In this document: positions 47,787 to 59,429 of the stretch, piece by piece
Layout of the letters: the number at the start of each line of letters is the position of its first letter
How positions within the stretch are numbered: the stretch's first letter is position 1
Source of the DNA: Clavaria fumosa
Taxonomy: Eukaryota > Basidiomycota > Agaricomycetes > Agaricales > Clavariaceae
Assembly (NCBI GenBank): GCA_951802425.1
Contig: OX637798.1
Span: forward strand, 1,302,001-1,366,000
Direction: 5' to 3'
Length of the DNA: 64,000 bases
Program-made: the position numbers and the translations under genes
The notes under the pieces: generated by a model
Database searches by the model: none
What the model was told of the DNA's origin: nothing
What the model saw: the letters and a program-made list of their open reading frames with translations, nothing else

Positions 47787-48575
47787 TGTGATGTAGACAA
47801 CCACGAGCAATTAATCTATACTTCAGAACAGATGATGATATGCTGGTGAATGCAAGTGATACAACATGATATTATTATCTTTCTGATATACGTGTAAGAC
47901 CCAAAAAACCAACAACAAAGAAGCTGACAGCGATAAACGGTCATATATGTATATTGATGTCGCAGATGTTCCGAAAGGTGCATACAGGAGATAGTAAAGC
48001 AGGCAGAAGAGTTGCAAGATAGACAGGCCCATCATGAGCATGACATAAGGTAACGCGCGTCAGAGTGGATGTGGATGGGCGGGCGAGATACATCACATTG
48101 GTACAAAAGCACACAGACCAGAGATGTATACGCCTGCGGAACCCCGGACATGTGAATAGTGGGTATGGGTATGGCGGCATAATTTGGGTCGGGACTTGAG
48201 GGCAGATGGGAATAGAGTTGCGGATTGAGCGTGGCACCGAGGATGCCTACAAGGAGCCGTGCGGGCGAGGGCACAGGAGGTCTCGCCACTGGTATGTTAG
48301 GTGGTGTGTCACTAGCTGAGGCAGACAGCGGCTGGGCGGTGACACGGTGACGGCGCAGAGTGCTGAAAGGAGGAGCATGGTGAGGAGCACGAGCATATGC
48401 GGATTGGGTTGCATCGCAAGCCTGCTTTGTGGACTGAGAGCATATGGTGGGTTGTCTGTGCACATTCCTGCCATGAGCGTAGCACAGTTCTCAAATTGGC
48501 ACACAGGTCACTAAAATCGGAATTGCTGCACGTACCTAGACTCGCCAAATGACTAGCTCCCTTGTTGCTCGTGTG
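47787..48575. other. Conserved unassigned segment, unit 2
   Basis: Same segment as 34650-35437, with small indels. The frame starting MQPNPHMLVL in unit 1 is shifted here, which argues against that frame being a conserved protein. The frame with PPNIPVARPPVPS is kept in all three units. Confidence 0.5.
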
Positions 48576-51500
48576 TCATTGTAGTGCATGTAATGAGGGT
48601 GTGAGGTCGAGGATAATGACATGGCCATCTATATATCCGAAGCATACTCTGGACTGCCAGAAGGCAACGGATGTGCAATCACGGTATCGCGGAGGTATCC
48701 AACAGCATCGTGGAACCTCGATAGTGGAGATCCATGTACGGTCACGAGAGATGAAGCAAGGCATGTGCTGTAGTATCGAGCTCAAATCAGGATGGGGGTG
48801 GACTCGGCGTGTGTTCAAAATCCTCAAAATGGGTATATCGCCTGTCCACCTGTCAATCTTGAGTGTGTGGTCGAATGCGACGCGACTCCAATCCTTTAAA
48901 GAGATGGTGATAGAGTGCACCCAATCCTCCTTGAACATGACCTCTGAGTCGCTGCCCCAGATCCAGACTGTAGATGATTCAAGGCTGTTGGTGGACGTGA
49001 GCACGACATGATGCCCGTCTTTCGAGAAGGTCGCAGAGGTCACATCTCGCCAATCTCCCTCGAGCACACTCTCCAACTTGCCAGTCACTGAGTTCCATAC
49101 CCGTACTGTCGTGTTGTCATACCTGAAAAAGCCTCCACCATCACAAGACACGACACGACTTCCATCACTCGAGAAGGCAAATGACGTCACCCTCTTTGAA
49201 TGTCCTTTGAGCATGTGCATCAACTCGCCAGTCACTGAGTCCCACATCTGTATTGACCCGTTGGTAAAGCCAGCCATGACGCAGCTTCCATCATTTGAGA
49301 GGGCCGCGGTAGAGATGTAGATATGGTATGATTCATCAACCCCAAGTGTCAACTTGTGCTCCAACCCAGTCACCACATTGCGGACCCATACTGTGCTTGA
49401 AGATTCCACCCAAGACACGACAGTTCCGCCAATAGACAAGGCCACAGAGCTCATGGGCTCCACGCATCGTCCCATGAACGTGTCTTCCAACTTGCCTGTC
49501 AATGCATCCCAGATTCGTACCTCCCCGTCCAATGACACAGATGCAACATGCCTTCCATCACTCGAGAAGGCCAAACAGAACACACATGATGAATGCCCTT
49601 GGATTAAGCTCCCTGACTTGCCTGTCACCGAGTTGGAGATCGGTATGTCAGACCTAGATATGACACGGCTTCCACTGCTCAAGGAGGCCATAGGGGTCAC
49701 CCAATCTGAATGTCCCAGGGACATACCCTCCAACTCGCTAGACACCACATTCCAGATCCGAACAGTCCTATCAATTGACCCAGATATAACATAGCTTCCA
49801 TCGCTCGAAAAGGCGACACAAGTCACTTTATCTGAATGCCCCTTGAGCACACCCTCTGACTGGCACGTTATGGAGTTCCAGATCCGAACTGTTGCATCGA
49901 CTGACCCGGACACGACACGACTTCCATCGCTCGAAAAGGCGACGCAGGTCACAAAACTTGAATGCCCCTTGAGCACACCAGTTGACTTGCCCGTCATTGA
50001 GTTCCGGATCAGGACTGTCCCGTCTTCCAAGCCAGACATGACATGACTTCCATCACTTGAGAAAGCCACGGGGCTGAACTCTCGCTCACCAGTCTGGAGC
50101 ACATACTCCAGCACACCAGTTACGGCATTCGAGGTCCGAACCGTTCCATCATATGAACGAGACATGACACGACTTCCATCGCTTGAGAATGCCACAGAGG
50201 TAATATGACCCCATCCCCTGAGTATGCACCCCAACTCGCCAGTTGCCGCATCCCAGATCCGGACTGTTTCGTCATCCGACGCAGACACGACACGACTTCC
50301 ATCGCTTGAGAACGCCACACAGGTCACACGCTTTTCATGTCCCTTGAGCACGCGCTCCAACTCGCCAGTCATCACATTCCAGATCCCGATCGTCGCATTG
50401 TCGAAGCCACTCAGGATGCGACTTCCATCACTCGACAGGGCAATGGAGGTCACCTTGTTTAAATGTCCCTTGAGCATGCCCTCTAGTTCGCCTGTCACCG
50501 CATTCCAGATCCGAATTACATCGTAGTCACTTGTCACAATGCAGCGGCCATCCTTTGATAATGCCATGCAGCTTACGAAATAGCCACAATGTATGACTTT
50601 CTCGCATTTGTCCCGGAAGGTATTTCGCAGCCCTAGGACAATGTTGGGTAGGCAAGACCTCCGAGGAGCGTAGTGACCATGAAATACTAATTGCGTCGGT
50701 ATCCATACTAATGCTGAATGATATGTTTCAAGACAATAGTCTTTGATGACATCAAAGTTATCAAGGACAAATCGGCGGGCATCCGAAATCATGATCACCA
50801 TACTGGGGTAAAGATCCTGAGGCCAATTGATCAATATTGATCATTCAAAGATTGGAAATCACAAACCAGTTGATGATCCTCCATCATTTTTAATGACCCA
50901 ATTGCTATATCCAATTTACACAGAAGACTAAGACATTCAAGCCAATGCAACAAATGGCTATTCAGAAAGCCATCCAATAGAGAGCGAATGTCTTCTATAT
51001 CAACATCCTTAGTTTGGATATGCGAGGCCCAGTATTGGCAGGCATAAGCCAGACCATTTGAGATGCGCCGAGTGATTGTGTCTGACTTCAGTGTCTTGTT
51101 TGCAGGTCGACCATCCAGGTGACAAATATTCTCTCGGAGAGAAGAGTTCATGAGTCGGAGACATTGGATTGTGAGGGTCTGATGCGACGTCGAGCGATCA
51201 AGGTACAGATCAGGACAACAACGTCTAGGATCTGTGAGAAAGTCGGGGAAAGATGCATGGAATACAGACACAATGCCATCGGATGTTGGCGGTACGGAGA
51301 TTATGGAGTGCAACGAAATTAGGGCTGTCTTGACACTCTCTATGTCTAATTCCAGCAGAGTTGCAAGGCCACAGACAGTCAACGGATTTTTGACATTGAT
51401 GATTGTCTCGAGGACACAGCGAACATTGCACCCCTCAGAGGGCTCCAAATTGTCATATGCACGGTCCAGTATTGTCGTGTACAAGTCGTCAAGATTCTTG

Positions 51501-53436
51501 GTCCTTGCAGTAGATTCTGGTGCAGGGTGCGAATTGATAATACGAGTGAGCCGTGTCCGGGGACTAGCATTAAGCTGTCCAATGTAACGAACACTTGTTG
51601 CAGCAAAGATGAACAGTCCATCCGCTAGCTGTACAAGCTTGCTGACCTCATCCTCTGGCGGCCAACCTTGCTCATAATCGAAATTCCTAGCAATACAAGA
51701 TAGACTATCTTCCATGTACAATCGAATGTCGGTTTGTACGAGATCCTTGTTGATGTCATGGAGGTATAAGGTAGAGCGTAATTCGGGAGCCCAAGACATG
51801 ATAGTCTTGAGAATTAGTGGCTCTGGTCGGCTAGTAATGAAGATTTTGAGAGGGAGATGGCGTGCGTGATCGAAGAGAATCCCGAGGACACTTCGAATAG
51901 CGCCGTCATCCTTGCATTCATCTAGAGCATCAATGATAACAACAAGCACTTTGTCAATCCTTTCCATCGCCATTCGAACGGGGCCTAGGATGAGCTCCAT
52001 GAACTGCCGAGCAAGAGATGCTGACGGATCTCTCTTCAATACCTCCAAGAGCGCAACAGCGATGGCGTCGTGGGATCGAGCAAGCTCATAAGCAATGGTT
52101 GGGAAAATGCGTCCGACATCATTGCAATCAGATCGTGAACGAGAGCAGAAGAAACTGGCTCCGAGGATACCATCATCGTGTAGCTGTTCGCAGAAGCTAT
52201 AGGCGATAGTCGTTTTTCCGGTTCCAGCCATGCCATTCATCCAGTAGATTTTTGGACCTGTAGTATTATGGGCCCATGACCTGAGACCCTCCAGGACAGC
52301 TATACGAGTCCCTGCCGTGCACGCGCCGCGTTGAAGAAATTCAGATGTTCCAGAGAATACTGTATCTGAGTCGTATTTGGCGGCATCAGCTCGTCGTAAT
52401 TTTTGAAATAGAACACTCTGTATATCACGCTTTAGAGACAAATACACCCTTTGAGAGGAACGTAAGACGTACCGAGAGTATGTCTTCGGTATTACGTTCT
52501 GTGCTTAAGCCCACATCGGTCTAGAGCTAATTTCAGTCTGTGCATTTGGTCTCCGCTCAGTTTTCTTACCTGGAAACTATCAAAAAGGTTGGTAATCGTA
52601 CGAAACGAGGCTTCAATGTACCCAGCATCCCTCGATCCCTCAGCAAGACGTCTTATAAGTCCATGGCCTGCTCTACTCTGAATAGCCTTCGTTTGCTGAT
52701 TGATCGCTCTGCACGACCCAGAATCAATAAAGCATGTACAAGAACCTGATCGCCTCTACATACCTCACGAAATTGTCAAGGCGATGACGAAATCGAGATG
52801 AGTTTGATTCGCTGCTATGCTGCTCGATCATGATGACGAAAGCCTGAAGCTTGCGATCCATTTCGGCGAATTCTTCCTTGTTTTGAATCGCTTGCTGTAT
52901 AATTAACAATGTCAGAGAACACTGTTTCAATCAGAGATTGGGGGCTTGCGTACGTCCACGACCTCCATACAAGCGAGCAATCCGCCAACAGCTGCTCTCA
53001 AGGGAGGAAACGCACCCGCGCATTCCTTGAGAGTTTTCAAAGCAGTCTTGAACCCTTCAAACGCCACCGCACTCGCCTCCTTGGCTGTTTGGAGGCTCTT
53101 CGGGGCTGCGGGTGACTTAGTCGAGCCAACGATTGTCGCATAGTAATTCGAGGCTGCAACTGAATCAGTCGACTCAGAAGTTAGGTTGACGTCCGACGTG
53201 AGCGAAGAGAAGGCGTTTACTGGGGTGTCAGCAGCGACAGATGGGTGTCGAGTTGTGGGCGCTGCAGGAGATGTGACGATTGCATTGATAGAGTGTGGGC
53301 CAGGCGGAATAGCAGGGAATGTCTGCGTAGACTCGGACGGCAGAGAACGTTCCTGCGATGAATTTGCGTTTCCCCTGGACCGTTTAAAAATGGTGTTGAA
53401 GTTGAAACGTTTAGGTATCTCTGGTCGCTTCGACAT
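48576..53436 (-). CDS. NACHT-WD40 STAND protein (fungal NLR-like), copy 2
   Basis: Same exon plan as copy 1: 53436-52954, 52894-52764, 52708-52496, 52448-50867 and 50816-48576, giving 1549 residues without a stop. P-loop NGMAGTGKTT and Walker B LVVIIDALDEC are intact. The residue after the fourth splice is Val (GTG) where copy 1 has Met, so the ATG there in copy 1 is not a start. The WD40 part differs from copy 1 mostly at scattered residues and in a few blades. The N-terminus has four extra residues near the DSVAAS stretch. Confidence 0.92.
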
Positions 53437-53539
53437 CGAGGTTCGGGTGAATGCTGGTAAGACCAGCGCTTGTCATGTTGTCCATGGTTGATGCACTCGC
53501 ACAGCCCTACGGGCGTCAGCGTCACATGGCGGCGACAAA

Positions 53540-53930
53540 GTTCAACGCTGTGCTTGAATATTTTCGTGAAATTTCAAGTCATTTTCGTTACAAAATCTCC
53601 TACCATCATACTCCGTCACAAATACGTTGCACGACCGTCGCCTGTCTCTCACTGTCAACGTGCGTTCCCTGCAGACCCTGGGCCCTTGGCCAACTCCCTA
53701 AATACCGCCTCTGCAGGAACACTTGCGAGACTTGAAAGGAATATGGGCACACAAGTGAAAACAGAATCGGACCGGACCGGTCAGCGGCACCGGAAGAGGG
53801 AAGGCGAGGGTCTGATCAGCGTTGCCGGAGCCGTCTTCGGCCGGGCCAAAGCCGTAGTTTTGAGGCCAAGCCGGGCCGGAACATCACCAAATCAGGCTGG
53901 TACGACGCTTGTGGCCTGAAGTCACGTGTG
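53540..53930 (-). pseudogene. pan3 3'-end relic and junction, unit 2/3 border
   Basis: Same sequence as 40420-40912 with a few indels, directly upstream of NACHT-WD40 copy 2. It contains GCAGACCCTGGGCCCTTGG. Confidence 0.5.
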
Positions 53931-56000
53931 CTCTAGGGATAACTCATCCTAGGACCGTTTTCCTTGCACTCTCTGTCTTGATTCATCCCGTTTTACAGTT
54001 GCTAGCTATCCACTGTTTCTGGTCCTCGTCTCTCAACTGTACAAATGGAGCTTTAAGTTTCAAATGAGTACGTCTCAGCATCGTTCGTGTACTGCCCCTC
54101 ACCGTAACGTGCAAGCAAAAATGTGCATGTGACGTGCCCTGCGTGAGTGCGTTGCTTTCAATCGTGAAGAACAGGTAATTATTGGCTACAGTGTGTTATT
54201 GATCCCACTTCGTCCTTGTATTTTTGAACAACTGGACAATTCCCAAGGGAATCAAAGATGGGTCTACGACTTCTAATCCTCCAAACTTCTGTGCCATTTC
54301 CTCTCCAAACATGCATACAATGGACTTCTGATTAGTGACTCGATCCGTATCATGCGCTCGTCTCCGTCCAGGATTGCTTCGATCGCGGGTGGCAGGGCCA
54401 CATCCTGTCGGGTCACAATCGCGCGCAAGTCATGGTAAATAATTAGGCATCCTCGTCTCGCGTCCAAAGATATACTCGTCAAAGGTCATGAACTCGGTTG
54501 GTGCGCCCGGCGTGTACCGATCCGCAGTCGTCTTCTCCTTCGCCTCGCGATAGTTGAGCTTGTCCCGCTCCTCCGTCTTTCCGAGCGTCTGCTCCTCCAT
54601 GATCTCCTCGATGTAGGCCGCACAGCGAACAGCTCAATGAATGGGTCATACACCTCGAGCGACCCACTCGCGAATGCACAGTAGAAGAAACCCTGCGGTA
54701 CATCCTTGACGCCAAACTGGTCCTTGAGCCACTCCCTCAAATGGCCAATAGCCCCGCCGCCGCAGGGGAACAACTCCTTTGGTATCCTTACAAACTTGTC
54801 AATCATCTTATCCACTCGCGCCACGCCATAATACACCGCGGGCTTCCCGCTGCAGTTCCTGAGCGGGAAGCGCATTTACTGGTTGTGCGCGTTGACCCAC
54901 CCCAGCACTGACTTCGTCGCTGCGAGCTGCCAGCGCAGCTTCTCGATGTGCGCAGACACCATGTCTTGATCGATCACGAAGCGCGCCTCCTTCTCCACGT
55001 CAAACCACAGGAAGTTCCAGCGGACGTCCCCCTTGTGCAGGTCGGGCGGGTGCGCTATCCCGATGCACACCGTGCCCGTCTTGGCCTTGTTAAACGCGAG
55101 CCCGACAAACTGCGCATAGCAATGCAGCTCGCACCACGCCCTAGCGCACCGTCCCGGATCCTTGTCCCACATCCCCAGGTCATCATGTATGCAGTACAGA
55201 TACAAGCCGTCTACGTGCTGGTTCACCACCGAATTCCTGGATGTCCTCGCGCAGATCTTTAAGCACCTTGCTCGCCGCCTTGTCCGAAAACAGCTCCGAC
55301 AAATATGCATTTAGCACATCAGTGTCGACATCCTTGGGCTCGAAAACAATAGACACAAATTCCTCCTTCTGTTCATGCAGTTCCTTCCTCGATGAACTCG
55401 GTGGTTGCCATTTTTTCCTCCCTCCTTCCCGACCCCGCAGTCTTCGCTTGAGAACCACTTATCAAGCAGCTTGCCGTACAGCTTCATGCGCTCGAATTTT
55501 TTCATGCGGCTGTGATGGATGTGAGTTTTGAGGACGGACACCCAGTGCTTGGGGATTTTGGGCTGAAGCAAGAGTCCTCTTTTTGACTGTGCAAGCCAGA
55601 CTTCAAGGTCGGCAAGATGGAGTCTGCCGCCTGCCCATGATCGCATCATTGACCGCACCTGAGCCAGTCCAGGTGCGTACACCCTTGAGAAGGATGTCCA
55701 CTTTTGTAGGCAAGTCTTTGGCAGCGTTAGCCGCGTTGAGGACCATGGCGTATTCGTTGTAGGCAGCCGTCTGTTTTTCCGGCCCCTGTAGCTTCATGGT
55801 CGGTGATGAATTGCATGGTCTGGCTGAACGTGGATGACTGCGGCTGAGGGATAGAGCCTCGTAAGAACATGAGAAGAATAGCGGGAATGAAACCACATCT
55901 TGGTCAAGCCTCCAAAGATACGTGGTACGCGCCCTTCGCTCGTTCTCGACCCAGGACTGCGAGACGCTGCTACGCCTTTCTTACGGATGTGAGTTTGCAG
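53931..56000 (-). pseudogene. Decayed rvt copy 3
   Basis: Same extent and same internal deletion (junction at about 55230) as copies 1 and 2, with promoter flank to about 56000. Motif C keeps both Asp residues (IHDDLGMWD), but Trp is already Gly. Frameshifts break the gene, for example near 54615 and 54880. Pieces include EVYDPFIELFAVRP and YCAFASGSLEV. Confidence 0.9.
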
Positions 56001-56244
56001 GGCAGGGCAGGCAATCGCATTGACATGACCTTGAGAGCCTTACAGTAGTGATACTTTGCACCCATTCAACTTTGTCTGGCATTAACGACGACATGCCTTT
56101 TACAATAGTTCAATATCAATACATTTGCTGAAACTTGGATGCTTAATGCATTTTTGGTGAATTTCAACGTCTTTCTTGTTACAAAAATCTACCATGATCC
56201 CTGTCATCCCAGACCTGTCGCAACGACTGTCGTCTGTCTTACCA

Positions 56245-58160
56245 TCAGCGGGTGTTGGCTGCAGACCCTGGGCCCTTAGCCAGCTCCCCAAATGCCGCCT
56301 CTACACAGTTCTTGACTTCCTTGTAGCTCACGACTAGACAGCTCTGCTCGTCCCGCGAGACGAGCATAATCCGTTCGTCCGTGCCCGCATCGAGCTGCAC
56401 TCATCGCGGGATCAAAAGGAACAATGTCAGGACTGACGACCGGCCAAGTTTTTACGTTATTACCTTGTTGAGGCACGCGAGAACGTGCGACAGGTTGACG
56501 ACCGGCTTCCCGTTCTCGCCAACCTGGTGGAATACGTAGTCGCGGAACAGTTTGAGGATGTATCGGTCCCCCGTCTCGGACCAGCGCGGGTCACGAGCGA
56601 ACCTGGGGATACAGGTAAGCACAAGCGTTAAGTAAGGATGAGGGTGAAAACGTTGGCAAGAGGACTCACTCCGGTCGTTCGTTGATGAAGCCGAATTTGC
56701 ACGGCAGCCGGACAAGACGCGCGTTTTCTAGTTCGCTCATGAGTTCTCCTTCCAATCAGTCCACCGCTCTACAATCACCCAACCACACACATCAACCTCA
56801 GAAGAAGTGATGCAAGAGTCAGGTAACTCACATCTGGGCCTCGTCCAACTCAGTCAGCAATCGGCTGCCCATCATGTCCAGGAGTTGGGCAATCGTCTAC
56901 CGTCCCGGTGCGATCAGCAACTGAAGCTCAAGAAAAGGGAAAGGGGAAAGAAAGAAAGAACCTTATGAGGGCCTGGCTTCGTGATCAACCACATCGCAAC
57001 GTTATTTAAATCTTGCATATACAACCTCCCAATGGTCTCCAGGGACTTGGGCAGATTGCCCACAGTAGCGACGTTATTGCAGCACAGAGCGAACAGTAGA
57101 CGGCCAAATATCGTGAGGTTTTCCTGCTGCAGGAAAAGCACGTCTTGTCGCGTGTCGTGCATGAGCACGTCCAGCACGCCGCAAGACGATATGCGGAGCC
57201 TGTGTGACGCGGTGGGAAGAGGGGCAGGCCAGGACAAGTATTGTGTTGAACCGCGCCAAATAAAAAAGCGAATGAGATCAGCAAACGGAGGTCAGAGAGC
57301 CAGGGTTCCCTCCCGTACCGATTCTTACCTGTGACGAGCACCTTGGTGACGTCGATCATCCTGACTGCTAGTCCAGCATCGTGCACCCTCTTTACGGCGC
57401 TGGCAATCTGCACGATGTGCGGCCAGAGGGTCCGTTCCGGGATCGCCATTGGGTTCCCTTGTAGTCGGCCTTTGTGAAGGGTTCGCATCTTGGATGACAG
57501 GTGTACGCCATCACCGGAGCTGTACGGCGAAGGAAGTTCAGCTAGTGCACGAAGAGGGGAGGGACAAACGCAGAGAACGCACGATCATCGTTGAATATCC
57601 GGGTAGTAAAGGCTTCCTTGGACAGACACGATGCTGGGGTGTCGAATGGCCACCCACGTCTCGATAGCCCTAAAAGCAGCCTGGTGCATCAACCTATAGT
57701 CTGAGGGAAAAAAAGGAATTGATAGCCGATCTCACACTGGAAAAAAGCCCGCACTCCAAATCCGCCTCAACATGTTCGTCCCGCCGTCCGCTATGTTGAC
57801 CGCGTGTAAACCGTCGAATACCAGCTCCAGAGCTTCCGCTTCTCTCCCGTGTCCCTTTCCAGAGGGACCAAAAAGTAGCATCCTCGCAACTCCTCCGGCA
57901 ATCCAGAGTGACGTCTCCGCGATTGCCAAGAGGTAGCCTCCGACCGCGCGAACCTCTCTTCCTGCAGGTTGTCCACGACGAAGTGGGCGGGGACAAACAC
58001 AGAAGGCAGCTTAGCCGCGTGTAGATGGTAAGACAGTGGATGCCGCATGTACACAAAGCCTTTGTGTACATGCGAAGGGAGGGGCAACGTAGTGGCTAGC
58101 TGGGCGAAGCAAAGGAAGACTGTAAAGAGACGTGAGAAAGTAAGTGCCCCGAGACCATGA
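56245..58160 (-). pseudogene. Decayed pan3 copy 3
   Basis: As copy 2, including both shared frameshifts. It ends GELAKGPGSAANTR with 18 more nt than copy 2. C-terminal pieces [20 protein letters not shown] and the [14 protein letters not shown] stretch are well kept. No intact pan3 gene lies in this window. Confidence 0.8.
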
Positions 58161-58173
58161 TTGTGTTTGCGCC

Positions 58174-58622
58174 TAAGATAGGCCGCATCCACTCACCGCT
58201 ACATCACGTGATCTAAATGAGAAAGCGTGACATTTGGACCGAAAACCTATCTCCTCTACTAAAAAGAACTTATTGATGAAAGTAAGACCTAGGATCATTG
58301 CAAAAATCAATTCCCCTGAGATCCTAGGTTCAATTTTGGGCAAAAAAGGGCAAATGCCTGACAAGATACATTTTTTGTCCGAGTGCCAATATACAGTACC
58401 CCTAAGCAGACTAGGTCCAATTAGATTATTATTTTTCTCTCTCCGCACCATGCCAAAGCAAGCTGCATGGGCAGCTAAGAAATTTTGAGGCCATTGCATA
58501 CTTCCCGAGTGCATAATGCAAGACCTTGACAAAGCTCAAATTGCGTAGCATACAGTAAATTTACTTGTCACAATGTGTCACACTGCACGTGATGTAGCGG
58601 CGAATGGATGCGGCCTATCTTA
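58174..58622. mobile_element. MITE with about 37-bp terminal inverted repeats
   Basis: 449 bp. Ends TAAGATAGGCCGCATCCA... and a near-perfect complement (two mismatches seen), finishing CACGTG. Units 1 and 2 lack it. An inner inverted repeat (GACCTAGGATC / GATCCTAGGTT) lies at 58286-58330. No coding capacity. The target duplication is short or absent. Confidence 0.78.
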
Positions 58623-58639
58623 CTAGTGGTAGACTATGC

Positions 58640-59283
58640 CACTCGACCTTCTGGACCCTCTTTCTCTTTCATTTTCGTTTATTCAACGTTGTTTTCACAT
58701 TCCCGTCTTACTTTCGTGCCATGTCTGCTTTACCAACTCGTCATCACGATGCTGTGATGTAGACATGAACAATTGATCTATACTTCAGAGCAGATGATGA
58801 TATGCTGGTGAATGCGGTGAAGTGAACAACATGATTTTATTATTTTCCTGAAGTACGTGCAAAAAACCAACAACAAAGAAGCTGACAGCGATAAACCGTC
58901 ATATACGTATATTGATGTCGCAGATATTCCGAAAGGTGCATACAAGAGATACAAGATAGACAGGCCCATCATGAGCATGGCATAAGGTAACGCGCGTCAG
59001 AGTGGATGTGGATGGGCGGGCGAGATACATCACATTGGTGCAAAAGCACACAGACCAGAGATGTATACGCCTGCGGAACCCCGGACATGTGAATAGTGGG
59101 TATGGGTATGGCGGCATAATTTGGGTCGGGACTTGAGGGCAGATGGGAATAGAGTTGCGGATTGAGCGTGGCACCGAGGATGCCTACAAGGAGCCGTGCG
59201 GGCGAGGGCACAGGAGGTCTCGCCACTGGTATGTTAGGTGGTGTGTCACTAGCTGAGGCAGACAGCGGCTGGGCGGTGACACG
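58640..59283. other. Conserved unassigned segment, unit 3, truncated
   Basis: Follows units 1 and 2 until GGCGGTGACACGGTGAC, then stops abruptly at the satellite-related DNA. About 120 bp of the segment and the whole NACHT-WD40 gene are missing. Confidence 0.7.
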
Positions 59284-59429
59284 GTGACGCACATAGTTCA
59301 GTCGGATATTCCAGTATACAACGGGATACCGGACACTGCAAATCCCCTGTATATAACGGGGTACCGGATTCCGCCGGAGATATCTGATTTTCTAGTAATA
59401 TATGTGGCCGGCGGAGGATATCCTTGCCA

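Noticed and set aside
36156..50526. Plus-strand Thr/Ser/Pro-rich frames opposite the WD40 exons
   Set aside because: They repeat with the WD40 units and are antisense shadows.
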